From Mesorhizobium sp. B2-8-5 (lineage in GTDB: Bacteria; Pseudomonadota; Alphaproteobacteria; Rhizobiales; Rhizobiaceae), in contig NZ_CP083951.1 of assembly GCF_006440675.2 (NCBI RefSeq), positions 806,001 through 870,000 on the forward strand: 64,000 nucleotides of DNA, given 5' to 3'. Positions 48,518-57,876 of this stretch are shown here, in pieces. The first letter of the stretch is position 1, and each line of letters opens with the position of its first letter. Both the position numbers and the translations under genes were made by a program. The notes below the pieces were generated by a model. It made no database searches. It was not told the DNA's origin and saw only the letters and a program-made list of their open reading frames with translations.

Positions 48518-50320
48518 ATGAAGCTTCTCATCGTCGGCGGCTACGGCACCTTCGGCGGACGCATCGTCCAACTCCTGGAGGACGAGCCTCGCCTCGAGCT
48601 GATCATCGCCGGCCGGTCGCTCGCCAAGGCCGAGGCGTATTGCAAAGAGCGAGGCCCGACCAAGGCGAGACTGGTGCCGGCGACGTTCGACCGCGACGGC
48701 GAGCTTGGCGCGCAACTCGCCGGCATGCTGCCCGACATCGTCGTCGACGCCAGCGGTCCGTTCCAGGCCTATGGCGAGGGGCGCTACCGGCTGACCGAGG
48801 CTTGCATCGCCGCGCGCATCCACTATCTCGACCTCGCCGACGGTTCGGACTTCGTCGCCGGGGTATCCGCTTTCGACACGGCAGCCAGGGCGGCCGGCGT
48901 CGTCGTGCTGTCCGGCGCATCGAGCTTCCCGGTGCTGACGGCCGCCGTGGTGCGGCGTCTTTCGACCGGCATGGCCCGCGTCGACACTATCCGTGGCGGC
49001 ATCGCGCCGTCGCCTTTCGCCGGCGTCGGCGAGAACGTCATCCGCGCCATCGCGAGCTATGCCGGCCGGGCGGTGCGGCTGCAGCGCGGCGGCAGGCCGG
49101 CCGAGGGTTACCCGCTCACGGAGCAGATGCGGTACACGATCGCGCCGCCCGGGCGCGTGCCGGTGAGGAACACCTTGTTCTCGCTGGTCGACGTGCCGGA
49201 CCTGCGCGCGCTGCAAGCGCTGTGGCCGGAAGCGAGCACGATCTGGATGGGCGCCGGGCCGGTGCCCGAGGTGCTGCACCGCGCGCTGATCGGCTTGGCC
49301 TGGATGGTCCGCGCCGGCCTGGCGCGATCGCTGTCGCCGCTGGCGCCGCTGATGCGCTGGGCGACCAACCGGCTGTCATGGGGTGAGCATCGCGGCGGCA
49401 TGTTCGTCGAGGTCGACTGCGTGGATGCAGAGGGCAGACCAAGCAAACGGTCCTGGCACCTGTTGGCCGAAGGCGATGACGGCCCGCTGATCCCGTCCAT
49501 GGCGGTCGAGGCGATCGTCCGCAAGGCGCTCGACGGCCGCATGCCAGCACCAGGCGCCCGGGCGGCGGTGCGCGACGTCGAGCTCGCGGACTATGAAGCG
49601 CTGTTTGCCGGCAAGACGATCCACACCGGCTTCAGGGACGACACCGACAAGGGCAAGGCTCTCTATCCCGACCTGCTCGGCGATGCGTGGAAAAGCCTTC
49701 CCGCTGAAATCCGCGCCATGCATGAGGGAGCGGCTATGGCGGAAGGAAGTGCGAGCGTGGAGCGCGGCGGCGGTATTCTTAGCCGGCTTGCCGCGCGCAT
49801 GGCCGGCTTCCCGCCTGCCGCAGCCGATGTCCCCGTCAAGGTGCGTTTCGTTACCGACGGGCAAGGCGAGACCTGGACGCGGACTTTCGGAACTCACGGT
49901 TTTTCGAGCCGGCAATTTGCCGGACGTGGCCGCTCGGAGCGGCTGCTTTGCGAGCGCTTCGGCCCCCTCACCTTCGCCATGGCGCTGGTGGCCGGCGAGG
50001 ACCGCCTGTCGCTCGTGCTGCGGCGCTGGAGCTTTCTCGGCCTGCCATTGCCGATGTGGCTTTGCCCGCGGTCGAACGCGTACGAAACCGTCGAGGACGG
50101 CCGCTTCCGCTTCCATGTCGGGATATCGCACCCGGTCGTCGGGCTGATCGTGCGCTACCGTGGCTGGCTCGAGCCGGCGCACGGTTCGAGCACGGTGGGT
50201 TCGCCGGCTATCTCGCCCAGTTCCCGGCAGCCGGCGGCCGTGCACAGCGTCCAGCCTTCCCCGGTGGCGCCGGATGCCGCGAGCACCAGGCGCGGCTGGG
50301 GTCCGATCCGTGGCGCATAG
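48518..50320 (+). CDS. Saccharopine dehydrogenase-like NAD(P)-binding protein with DUF4166
   Basis: A 600-residue two-domain protein. An N-terminal Rossmann fold (residues 1-330) opens 'LLIVGGYGTFGGRIVQLLED', with 'VVDASGPFQAYGEGRY' and 'GASSFPVLTAAVVRRL'. The C-terminal DUF4166 region is present ('ILSRLAARMAGFPPAAADVP', 'GETWTRTFGTHGFSSRQFAG', 'ISHPVVGLIVRYRGWLEP'). Family proteins usually end soon after 'RYRGWLEP'. Here the frame runs about 50 further residues into sequence antisense to the DUF1850 gene, so the natural stop may have been lost. ATG 48518 fits the Rossmann start. Confidence 0.85.
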   Translation: MKLLIVGGYGTFGGRIVQLLEDEPRLELIIAGRSLAKAEAYCKERGPTKARLVPATFDRDGELGAQLAGMLPDIVVDASGPFQAYGEGRYRLTEACIAARIHYLDLADGSDFVAGVSAFDTAARAAGVVVLSGASSFPVLTAAVVRRLSTGMARVDTIRGGIAPSPFAGVGENVIRAIASYAGRAVRLQRGGRPAEGYPLTEQMRYTIAPPGRVPVRNTLFSLVDVPDLRALQALWPEASTIWMGAGPVPEVLHRALIGLAWMVRAGLARSLSPLAPLMRWATNRLSWGEHRGGMFVEVDCVDAEGRPSKRSWHLLAEGDDGPLIPSMAVEAIVRKALDGRMPAPGARAAVRDVELADYEALFAGKTIHTGFRDDTDKGKALYPDLLGDAWKSLPAEIRAMHEGAAMAEGSASVERGGGILSRLAARMAGFPPAAADVPVKVRFVTDGQGETWTRTFGTHGFSSRQFAGRGRSERLLCERFGPLTFAMALVAGEDRLSLVLRRWSFLGLPLPMWLCPRSNAYETVEDGRFRFHVGISHPVVGLIVRYRGWLEPAHGSSTVGSPAISPSSRQPAAVHSVQPSPVAPDAASTRRGWGPIRGA

Positions 50321-50532
50321 ACCCACCAGCCGCTCCGCAATGCCGAGTCCTCCGGCGGCTCCATGCCGGCGCCGGAGCCCTTGACCCGCGCCTCAACGAC
50401 CCGCAGCCCGGCCGACGTCACCGTCCAGTCCTCCTGCCAGCGCGTCCGCTCCACCGAATGCGTCCAGGACAGCGTGAAGGCGGCGACGGCGAGCGCCACC
50501 GTCTTGCCGGCGGCGAGGACACACAGGCTCAT
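50155..50532 (-). CDS. DUF1850 protein of a TAXI-TRAP transporter
   Basis: A 125-residue protein. The N-terminus is hydrophobic ('LCVLAAGKTVALAVAAFTLS'), a signal or anchor, followed by 'FTLSWTHSVERTRWQEDW', 'EARVKGSGAGMEPPED', 'GWWVYAPRIGPQPRLVLAAS' and 'WTLCTAAGCRELGEI', the DUF1850 core. These small proteins are typically encoded with fused TRAP permeases and TAXI binding proteins, as here. The start codon overlaps the permease stop (ATGA). Its 3' end overlaps the convergent DUF4166 gene by 166 bp. Confidence 0.88.
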   Translation of the reverse strand: MSLCVLAAGKTVALAVAAFTLSWTHSVERTRWQEDWTVTSAGLRVVEARVKGSGAGMEPPEDSALRSGWWVYAPRIGPQPRLVLAASGATGEGWTLCTAAGCRELGEIAGEPTVLEPCAGSSQPR

Positions 50533-52655
50533 GCGGTGCCGGCCGTGGACAGCCGGCGGGCGCGCCAGCAGTGCCAGCCGATCCACGCCAGCGCCAGCAC
50601 CCAGCCGGTCTCGTCGGTGAGCGGCAATGCGGCCATCAGGAGCAGGCCGGCGCAGAACGCGACGAGACGCTCCCACCAAGCTATGCGGCGGGCGAGGAAG
50701 CCGACGGCGGCGGCGCCCCAGAGCACGATGCCCATGCAGGCCTTGACGACGATGTAGGCGACCTCGACGGGATAGCCGAACGAAGCCGCGATCGGGCCCG
50801 CGTCCTGCAGCATCAGCGCCGGCGTGTAGACAGCCATGAACGGCACGACGAAGCCGGCGATGGCGAGCTTGGTCGCCTGGATGCCGATCTTGAGGCCGCT
50901 TTCCTTGGCCATGGGTGCTGCGGCAAAGGCGGCCAGCGCCACCGGCGGGGTGAGATCCGCCATGATGCCGAAATAGAAGACGAACATGTGGCTGACCACC
51001 AGCGGCACGCCGAGCGACAGCAGCGCCGGGCCGGCGAGCGAGGAGGTGATGATGTAATTGGGGATGGTCGGAATGCCCATGCCGAGAACCAGGCAGGTGA
51101 GCATGGTCAACACCAGCGACAGGAACAGATTGTTCTCGCCGATGGAGATGATCCAGCCGATGAAGGTGGAAGCGATGCCAGTGAGCGTCAGCGTGCCGAT
51201 GACGATGCCGACGATGGCGCAGGCGATGCCGACGGGCAGGGCGTTCTTCGCTCCTTCGGCAAGCGAGTCGACGCAAATGCACAGCGTCTCGCGCCCGCCT
51301 CTGAAGGCGAAGCAGGCGATGACGAGCGCCGCGATGACGAGGCTGAGCACATTGACGCCGAAGCGCATGAAAGACGCCGCGGCGAGCCCGAGCGCCAGCC
51401 AGAAGACGAAGCGGAAGGCGAGCGGCCCGATCAAGGCTGCCAGCGGCGTGCCGAGGATGAGCACGATGGTCAGCGCGAGCCCCATCGTGCCGGCGAAGAT
51501 CGGCGTGTAGCCGGCAAACAGCAGATAGACCAGCACGGCGAGCGGCAGCACCAGCGGCCAGTGCTTCCTGACCGCTTCCCACGGATTGGGCAATTCCGCC
51601 TTGGCCATGCCGTGCAGGCCGGCCTTGCCGGCCTCCAGATGCACCTGCCAGAAGCAGGCGCCGAAATAGAGCAGCGCCGGGATGACCGCCGCCTTGACCA
51701 CCTCGGCGTAAGGGATGTTCAGCGTCTCGGCCATGATGAAGGCGACGGCTCCCATCACCGGCGGCATGATCTGGCCGCCCATCGAGGAGGTCGCCTCGAC
51801 CGCGCCGGCAAAGGCGGAGCGGAAGCCGAAGCGCTTCATCAGCGGGATGGTGAACTGGCCGCTGGCGACGACATTGGCGACGCCCGAACCGGAGATGGTG
51901 CCCATCAGCGCGGAGGACAGCACGCAGACCTGGGCCGGGCCGCCGCGCCACGAGCCGACGAGGCCGAGCGCGAAGTCGTTGAACAGCGCGATCATGCCGG
52001 CCCGTTCGAGGAAGGCGGCAAAGACGACGAAGATGAAAATGTAGGCGGCCGAGACATAGACCGGCGTTCCGTATATGCCTTCGGTGCCATAGGCGAAGGT
52101 GTCGACCAGCTGCGCGAAATCATAGCCGCGATGGATGAAGGGCGGCGGCAGGTGGTTGCCGACGAAGCAATAGGCGAGGAAGATGAAGGCGATGACGGCC
52201 AGCGGCAGGCCCATCAGCCTCCTGGCGGCTTCGAAGACGAGCACCACAAGCAACGTGCCGACGATCAGGTCCGGCGTGGTGAGGAAGCCGGAGCGGCGGA
52301 TGAGGTCGGCGTAGAAGACCCAGTTGTAGAGGCCGGTGCCGAAGCCGAGCAGGCCGAGAACCCAGAAGCCCGCCTTCGCCGCGGTGCTCCTGGCGCGCAG
52401 GTTGGCGATCAGGCCGAAACCGAGCAGCAGCAGGAAGCCGACATGCATGGCCCGCACCACCTGGCTGGGCAAGCTGCCATAGGCGGCGATGTAGATCTGG
52501 AAGACGGAAAAAGCGACCGCAATCAGGAAGGCCGCCTTGCCGGCGAGGCCTTCGCCAAAACCGGGCGGCAGGCCTTCGACCTGTTCTTCGGCGACCGGGA
52601 GATGGAAAGTGGGCGGGCTGCCGTCGGCTGCCGTTCCAGACGCTGGATCGCTCAT
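50529..52655 (-). CDS. TRAP transporter permease, fused DctQM type (TAXI-TRAP)
   Basis: A 708-residue inner-membrane permease in which the small (DctQ-like) and large (DctM-like) subunits are fused. It has roughly 17-18 predicted helices. Marker segments are 'ALMGTISGSGVANVVASGQF' + 'TIPLMKRFGFRSAFAGAVEA', 'GLALTIVLILGTPLAALIGP', 'TLTGIASTFIGWIISIGENN' and 'CLVLGMGIPTIPNYIITSSL'. TRAP systems import organic acids with a sodium gradient and a periplasmic binding protein. The TAXI binding protein is encoded just upstream at 52731-53690. Substrate unknown. Confidence 0.94.
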   Translation of the reverse strand: MSDPASGTAADGSPPTFHLPVAEEQVEGLPPGFGEGLAGKAAFLIAVAFSVFQIYIAAYGSLPSQVVRAMHVGFLLLLGFGLIANLRARSTAAKAGFWVLGLLGFGTGLYNWVFYADLIRRSGFLTTPDLIVGTLLVVLVFEAARRLMGLPLAVIAFIFLAYCFVGNHLPPPFIHRGYDFAQLVDTFAYGTEGIYGTPVYVSAAYIFIFVVFAAFLERAGMIALFNDFALGLVGSWRGGPAQVCVLSSALMGTISGSGVANVVASGQFTIPLMKRFGFRSAFAGAVEATSSMGGQIMPPVMGAVAFIMAETLNIPYAEVVKAAVIPALLYFGACFWQVHLEAGKAGLHGMAKAELPNPWEAVRKHWPLVLPLAVLVYLLFAGYTPIFAGTMGLALTIVLILGTPLAALIGPLAFRFVFWLALGLAAASFMRFGVNVLSLVIAALVIACFAFRGGRETLCICVDSLAEGAKNALPVGIACAIVGIVIGTLTLTGIASTFIGWIISIGENNLFLSLVLTMLTCLVLGMGIPTIPNYIITSSLAGPALLSLGVPLVVSHMFVFYFGIMADLTPPVALAAFAAAPMAKESGLKIGIQATKLAIAGFVVPFMAVYTPALMLQDAGPIAASFGYPVEVAYIVVKACMGIVLWGAAAVGFLARRIAWWERLVAFCAGLLLMAALPLTDETGWVLALAWIGWHCWRARRLSTAGTA

Positions 52656-52730
52656 CCCATGCGCTCCAGGATGAGCATTGGAAGAGAGGGGGCGCTTGGT
52701 GAAGACATGTCGGATTGCCGCGCGGCCCCC

Positions 52731-53690
52731 CTACTTCAGCAATCCTTTTTCCCTGTAATATTTCTCCGCGCCGGGATGCAGCGCCACAGGCATACCGTCC
52801 AGCGCCTTGGCCGGATCGATCGCCTTGGCGGCGGCATGCGCGGCAGCCAGCTGGTCGAGATGTTCGAACAGCAGCTTGGTCATCTGGTAGGCGGTCTCGT
52901 CGGAGACGTCGGCGCGGGTAATGAGGAAATTGCCGACCGCGGCGGTCGCGACATCTTCCGTCTGGCCCTCATAGGTGCCTTTCGGGATAACCACGGAAAG
53001 ATAGGGCGCCCCGATCTTGGCGACGTCCTCGGCCGGCACGGCGACGACGTTGATGGGAAGCGAGGTCGCGAGATCGCGGATGGAGGCGACGCCGAGGCCG
53101 GCCGACTGCAAGGTGGCGTCGAGCTGGCGGTTCTTGATCAGCTCGACCGACTCGGCGAAGGGCAGATATTCGACCCGCCCGAGATCCTCGTATTTGAGAC
53201 CGGCGGCGGCGAAGATGGCGCGCGCGTTGAGCTCGGTGCCGGAGGCAGGCGCGCCGACCGACAGGCTCTTGCCCTTGAGGTCGGCGAGCGTCTTGATGCC
53301 GGATTCCTGGCTGGCGACGATCTGGATGTAATTGGGATAGATCGCGGCAATGCCGCGCAGCTTGTCGAGCTTGCCCGGGAAGCCGGCCTCGGTGTTGCCT
53401 TCGGCGGCCATCTTGACGGAATCGCCGAGCGCAAAGGCGATCTCGCCCTTGCCCTGCTGCAGCAGGTTGAGATTCTCGACCGATGCCTTGGTCGCCTGAA
53501 CCTGGGTGCGCGCGCCCTCGATGCCCTTGCCGTAAATCTCCGACAGGGCAACCCCGAGCGGATAGTAGACGCCCGACGTTCCGCCGGTGAGCACATTGAT
53601 GAATTCCTGCGCCCCGGCCGTCGCGACACCGAGACCAAGCGACAGCGCCAGCGCGCCGGCGGCAACAAATTTCGTCCTGAAATCGAGCAT
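52731..53690 (-). CDS. TAXI family TRAP transporter solute-binding protein
   Basis: A 319-residue periplasmic binding protein. Signal peptide MLDFRTKFVAAGALALSLGL + GVATAGAQ, then the TAXI signature 'FINVLTGGTSGVYYPLGVAL', 'TQVQATKASVENLNLLQQGK', 'IAFALGDSVKMAAEG', 'SGIKTLADLKGKSLSVGAPA' and 'HPGAEKYYREKGLL'. ATG 53690 follows GGAGGAGGAAACC, a very strong ribosome-binding site, consistent with high expression of the binding subunit. First gene of the operon with the permease and DUF1850. Confidence 0.94.
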   Translation of the reverse strand: MLDFRTKFVAAGALALSLGLGVATAGAQEFINVLTGGTSGVYYPLGVALSEIYGKGIEGARTQVQATKASVENLNLLQQGKGEIAFALGDSVKMAAEGNTEAGFPGKLDKLRGIAAIYPNYIQIVASQESGIKTLADLKGKSLSVGAPASGTELNARAIFAAAGLKYEDLGRVEYLPFAESVELIKNRQLDATLQSAGLGVASIRDLATSLPINVVAVPAEDVAKIGAPYLSVVIPKGTYEGQTEDVATAAVGNFLITRADVSDETAYQMTKLLFEHLDQLAAAHAAAKAIDPAKALDGMPVALHPGAEKYYREKGLLK

Positions 53691-53795
53691 ATGGTTTCCT
53701 CCTCCTGAAACGGCCGCGTCGCCTCCCCGGCGCGAAGCTCGTGAGTTTAAACGGGAGGAGCCAAATGCCAACCCGCAATTGCAGACCTTTCTGCT

Positions 53796-53844
53796 TGACC
53801 ATGATCTTTTCCAAAAACCGGAATCCACTTTTCGGGATCATGGT
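53796..53844. repeat. Palindromic repeat upstream of the TAXI operon
   Basis: GACCATGATC ... GATCATGGTC with TTTTCCAAAAACCGGAATCC and ACTTTTCGG between: long arms, a common Rhizobiales repeat type. The rest of the 53691-53999 gap holds no gene that I can support. Confidence 0.75.
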
Positions 53845-53999
53845 CTGGACGAACGGTTGAGTGGCGGCGAAAAGCGCCGGCTTGCGCTCGCTTGCTTTGG
53901 GGACGAAAAGATTTTCGAGGCGCCTGTCGAAATCGGCCGCGGCCGCACGACATAGGTCGGCACGCGACGATGCGGCCTTCAACAAAACGGGAGAAGACC

Positions 54000-54368
54000 A
54001 TGCGATACATGCTTTTGATCTACAATGACGAAACCGCGATGGCGAATGCGCCAAAAGAGCAGACCCAGCAGACCCTCGCCGCCTACGGCGCCTATACCGA
54101 GGCGCTGAAGAAATCCGGCGCTTATATCGCCGGCGAGCGGCTGCGCCCGACCCAGGCGGCCACTGCGGTGCGGCTGGCCGGCGGCAAGACCAACGTGCTC
54201 GACGGCCCCTATGCCGACACCAAGGAGCAGTTGGCGGGTTTCTACATGATCGAGGCGGCCGACATCGACACGGCCATCGAGTGGGGCGCGCGTTGTCCCG
54301 CGTCCAGCAGCGGCACGGTCGAGGTGCGGCCGATCTGGGAAATGGCCGAGTACATAGCCGCCGCATAG
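54000..54368 (+). CDS. YCII/DGPF-domain protein linked to an ECF sigma factor
   Basis: A 122-residue YciI-like protein: 'RYMLLIYNDETAMANAPKEQ' at the start, 'YTEALKKSGAYIAGERLRPT', and the DGPF motif 'NVLDGPYADTKEQLAGFYMI' followed by 'ADIDTAIEWGARCP'. DGPF proteins are the regular neighbours of ECF42 sigma factors and are thought to take part in their signalling or output. The sigma gene begins 12 bp downstream on the same strand. ATG 54000 follows GGGAGAAGACC. Confidence 0.92.
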   Translation: MRYMLLIYNDETAMANAPKEQTQQTLAAYGAYTEALKKSGAYIAGERLRPTQAATAVRLAGGKTNVLDGPYADTKEQLAGFYMIEAADIDTAIEWGARCPASSSGTVEVRPIWEMAEYIAAA

Positions 54369-54379
54369 CGAACCCTGTG

Positions 54380-55627
54380 ATGGATGATCGCTCCGAGATC
54401 GCGCGGGCGGCGGCCGAGGCGGCCGCCCGGCGCAGCTACGGCAAGCTGGTCGCCTGGCTCGCGGCCCGCACGCGCGACGTCGCCGGCGCCGAGGACGCGC
54501 TGGCCGACGCCTTCGCGGCCGCGCTCGAACGCTGGCCGCGAACCGGCGTCCCGGCGGAGCCGGAAGCCTGGCTGCTCGCGGTGGCACGCCGGCGCGACGT
54601 AGACGCGGTGCGGCGGCGGCTGACCGGCGAGGCGGCCCGCGATCATCTGCAGCTGATGGCCGAGGAAATGGAGGCGCGCATGCGCGGCGAGGAGCTGCCC
54701 GACGACCGGCTGCGGCTGATGTTTGCCTGCGCCCATCCGGCGATCGAATCGAGCGTGCGCGCGCCGCTGATCCTGCAGGCGATCCTCGGTTTCGACGCCG
54801 CGACGATCGCCTCGGCCTTCCTGGTTTCGCCGGCGACGATGGGACAGCGGCTGGTGCGGGCCAAGGCGCGCATCCGCGAAACCGGGATTCCGTTCCGCGT
54901 GCCGGAGCAGGCGGAGCTGGGCGAGCGGCTGGGCGCCGTGCTGGAAGCGATCTACGCCACTTTCGCCGAAGGCTGGTCGGACCCGACCGGCACCGACAGC
55001 CGGCGGCGCAACCTCGCCACCGAAGGCATCTGGCTCGGGCGGCTGGTTGCCTCGCTGATGCCGGACGAGCCGGAAGCGCTCGGGCTGCTGGCGCTGATGC
55101 TGTTCGCCGAGGCGCGCCGCTCGGCGAGGCGCGGCCCGGAAGGCGATTTCGTGCCTTTGGCCGAGCAGGATATCGCGCTCTGGGACGACGGCCTGATCGA
55201 CGAGGCGGAAGCCTTGCTGGTGCGCGCCGCGCAAAGGAGCATCATCGGCCGCTACCAGCTCGAGGCCGCCGTGCAGTCCGCCCATACGGCGCGGCGGCGC
55301 GGCGGCGGCACGGACTGGACGGCGATCCGCCAACTTTACGAAGCGCTGCAGGCCGTGGCCGGCTCGCCGGTGGTGGCGATCAACCGCGCGGTGGCGATCG
55401 CCGAAACCGAGGGCGCGACGGCTGGATTGGCGGCGCTTTACGTGCTTGGCGAGGACAAGCGGCTGCAGGACTACCAGCCCTATTGGGCCGCCCGCGCCGG
55501 GCTGTTGGCCAGGCTCGGCAACATCAAGCAGGCGGCCCAGTCCTACGACCGGGCGATCGGCCTCGAGCGCGACCCGGCGCTGCGGCGTTTCCTGCAGGGC
55601 GAGAAGGCGAAGCTTGTTGGGGGTTAG
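54380..55627 (+). CDS. ECF RNA polymerase sigma factor, ECF42-type with C-terminal TPR-like extension
   Basis: A 415-residue sigma factor. Region 2 is near 'YGKLVAWLAARTRDVAGAED' + 'ALADAFAAALERWP' (19-52). Region 4 is around 'ILGFDAATIASAFLVSPATM' + 'GQRLVRAKARIRE'. A 220-residue C-terminal extension with TPR-like helices ('FAEARRSARRGPEGDFVPLA', 'NRAVAIAETEGATAGLAALY', 'RLGNIKQAAQSYDRAIGLER') is the hallmark of ECF42. No anti-sigma factor is adjacent, again typical. The product probably controls the upstream DGPF gene and itself. Confidence 0.92.
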   Translation: MDDRSEIARAAAEAAARRSYGKLVAWLAARTRDVAGAEDALADAFAAALERWPRTGVPAEPEAWLLAVARRRDVDAVRRRLTGEAARDHLQLMAEEMEARMRGEELPDDRLRLMFACAHPAIESSVRAPLILQAILGFDAATIASAFLVSPATMGQRLVRAKARIRETGIPFRVPEQAELGERLGAVLEAIYATFAEGWSDPTGTDSRRRNLATEGIWLGRLVASLMPDEPEALGLLALMLFAEARRSARRGPEGDFVPLAEQDIALWDDGLIDEAEALLVRAAQRSIIGRYQLEAAVQSAHTARRRGGGTDWTAIRQLYEALQAVAGSPVVAINRAVAIAETEGATAGLAALYVLGEDKRLQDYQPYWAARAGLLARLGNIKQAAQSYDRAIGLERDPALRRFLQGEKAKLVGG

Positions 55628-55651
55628 GCAATCTGTTGAGGCCGGAGGGAC

Positions 55652-55812
55652 AGCGCCCCCCTCTGTCCTGCCGGACATCTCCCCCACGAGGGGGGAGATT
55701 GGCCGCCACGCCGGCTTTCGCCAATCTCCGACGTTGTAAAATCGAACCAGGCGCCGAAGCTGCTAATCTCCCCCCATGTGGGGGAGATGCCCGGCAGGGC
55801 AGAGGGGGGCGC
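55652..55812. repeat. Full copy of the composite palindrome family (copy 7)
   Basis: Left half GCGCCCCCCTCTGTCCTGCC, spacer GGCTTTCGCCAATCTCCGAC, right half TAATCTCCCCCCATGTGGGG ... GGCAGAGGGGGGCGCGAAGG. It lies between the convergent sigma-factor and cysK genes. Confidence 0.88.
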
Positions 55813-55844
55813 GAAGGATCTCGGCGCTGGGGCTTTTGCGCGCC

Positions 55845-56825
<981 letters not shown>

Positions 56826-57014
56826 TGGTTCGCTCCCAAGGCAATGGCATAGGCAAAAACAGAATAGGGCTTTCAGACGCGCAAGATAGGCCGGCGACCG
56901 AAAATATCCGAGTGGGGCGGTTGCTCAAAAGCACCCACGACCGGAAAAGCATTTTCCGCCGCGGCGGGTTTCAGGAATGGTTTGGCTGAATCCGGGACGG
57001 GTTGAGATTGGAGC

Positions 57015-57632
57015 CTACTGCCTCGCCGCGATAGCCGCGGCCGCGCCCATCATGAAACCGGCGGCGGTGCGGTTCAGAACCTTCAGCGCGCGCGGCGATT
57101 TCAGGAACCAGCGCGCCTTGGCGGCCAACGCCAGGTAAGGCACCAGCACCACAAACAGCACCGCCACGGTGAGCATCGCAAGGATGGCGTAGTCGGCGAG
57201 CGTGATCGTCTTCAGGTCGACGATGGTCGGCGTGATGGCGAGATAGAAGATCATCGTCTTGGGATTGCCGAGCGTCACCGTCAGCCCGGCGATGAAGCTC
57301 GACACGAGACCGCCCTTGGCCTTCCGCGCCTCGACGGTCTCGGGCGTGATGCCGCTGGTCCAGAAGCGCCAGGCGAGGAAGGCGAGATAGGCGACGCCGG
57401 CCCATTTGATGGCGAGGAAAACCATGCCGAAGGTCTGGGCGACGAAAGCAAGCCCGAGCACCACGGCGGTGAGATAGGTGAGGTCGCCGAGCATCAGGCC
57501 GAACGACATGGCGAGCGACGAACGGAAGCCGGAGCCGAGCGCGCGGGCGACAAGCGCCGTGACGCCCGGGCCGGGAATGGCGGCGGCGACGCCGAGGGCG
57601 GCGCTGTAAGCGAGGAATCCGGTGAGTGTCAT
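57015..57632 (-). CDS. LysE family amino-acid exporter (RhtB-like)
   Basis: A 205-residue inner-membrane exporter with six hydrophobic segments. The N-terminal 'LAYSAALGVAAAIPGPGVTA' contains the conserved 'PGPG', then 'SFGLMLGDLTYLTAVVLGLA', 'IKWAGVAYLAFLAWRFW', 'SSFIAGLTVTLGNPKTMIFY' and 'RTAAGFMMGAAAAIAAR'. This matches the LysE/RhtB family; the amino acid exported is not predictable. ATG 57632 is chosen for family length; the open frame continues upstream into a repeat. Confidence 0.92.
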   Translation of the reverse strand: MTLTGFLAYSAALGVAAAIPGPGVTALVARALGSGFRSSLAMSFGLMLGDLTYLTAVVLGLAFVAQTFGMVFLAIKWAGVAYLAFLAWRFWTSGITPETVEARKAKGGLVSSFIAGLTVTLGNPKTMIFYLAITPTIVDLKTITLADYAILAMLTVAVLFVVLVPYLALAAKARWFLKSPRALKVLNRTAAGFMMGAAAAIAARQ

Positions 57633-57811
57633 GGTTCTGGCCTGGCGTATAGTCCTGCGGGGACCGCTGTCGAGAGCCAGGCTTTTATCATGATGCCAGT
57701 TCGAGGGTAATTCCCTCACAATGGGATTCGTTGCGCCAGTTCGACCGGGAGTTGGTTCCTTTGTGGGAGGCCGCATACCTTGGAGATTGGCCGAAACGAT
57801 CAGTCCTGTCG

Positions 57812-57873
57812 TCATTCTAGGGCGGAGCAAGGAGCGGAGCGACGCGCGCAGACCCTGGAATGACGAGGTCGGG
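57812..57873. repeat. Inverted repeat related to the 13565-13755 element
   Basis: CGTCATTCTAGGGCGGAGCA ... GCGCGCAGACCCTGGAATGACG: outer arms CGTCATTC(T/C)AGGG / CCCTGGAATGACG. It lies immediately downstream of the sugar dehydrogenase gene. Confidence 0.7.
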
Positions 57874-57876
57874 GAC

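Noticed and set aside
50571..53708. A 1045-codon plus-strand open frame opposite the TRAP operon
   Set aside because: Antisense to the TAXI binding protein and TRAP permease; composition is the reverse-complement bias of membrane protein codons.
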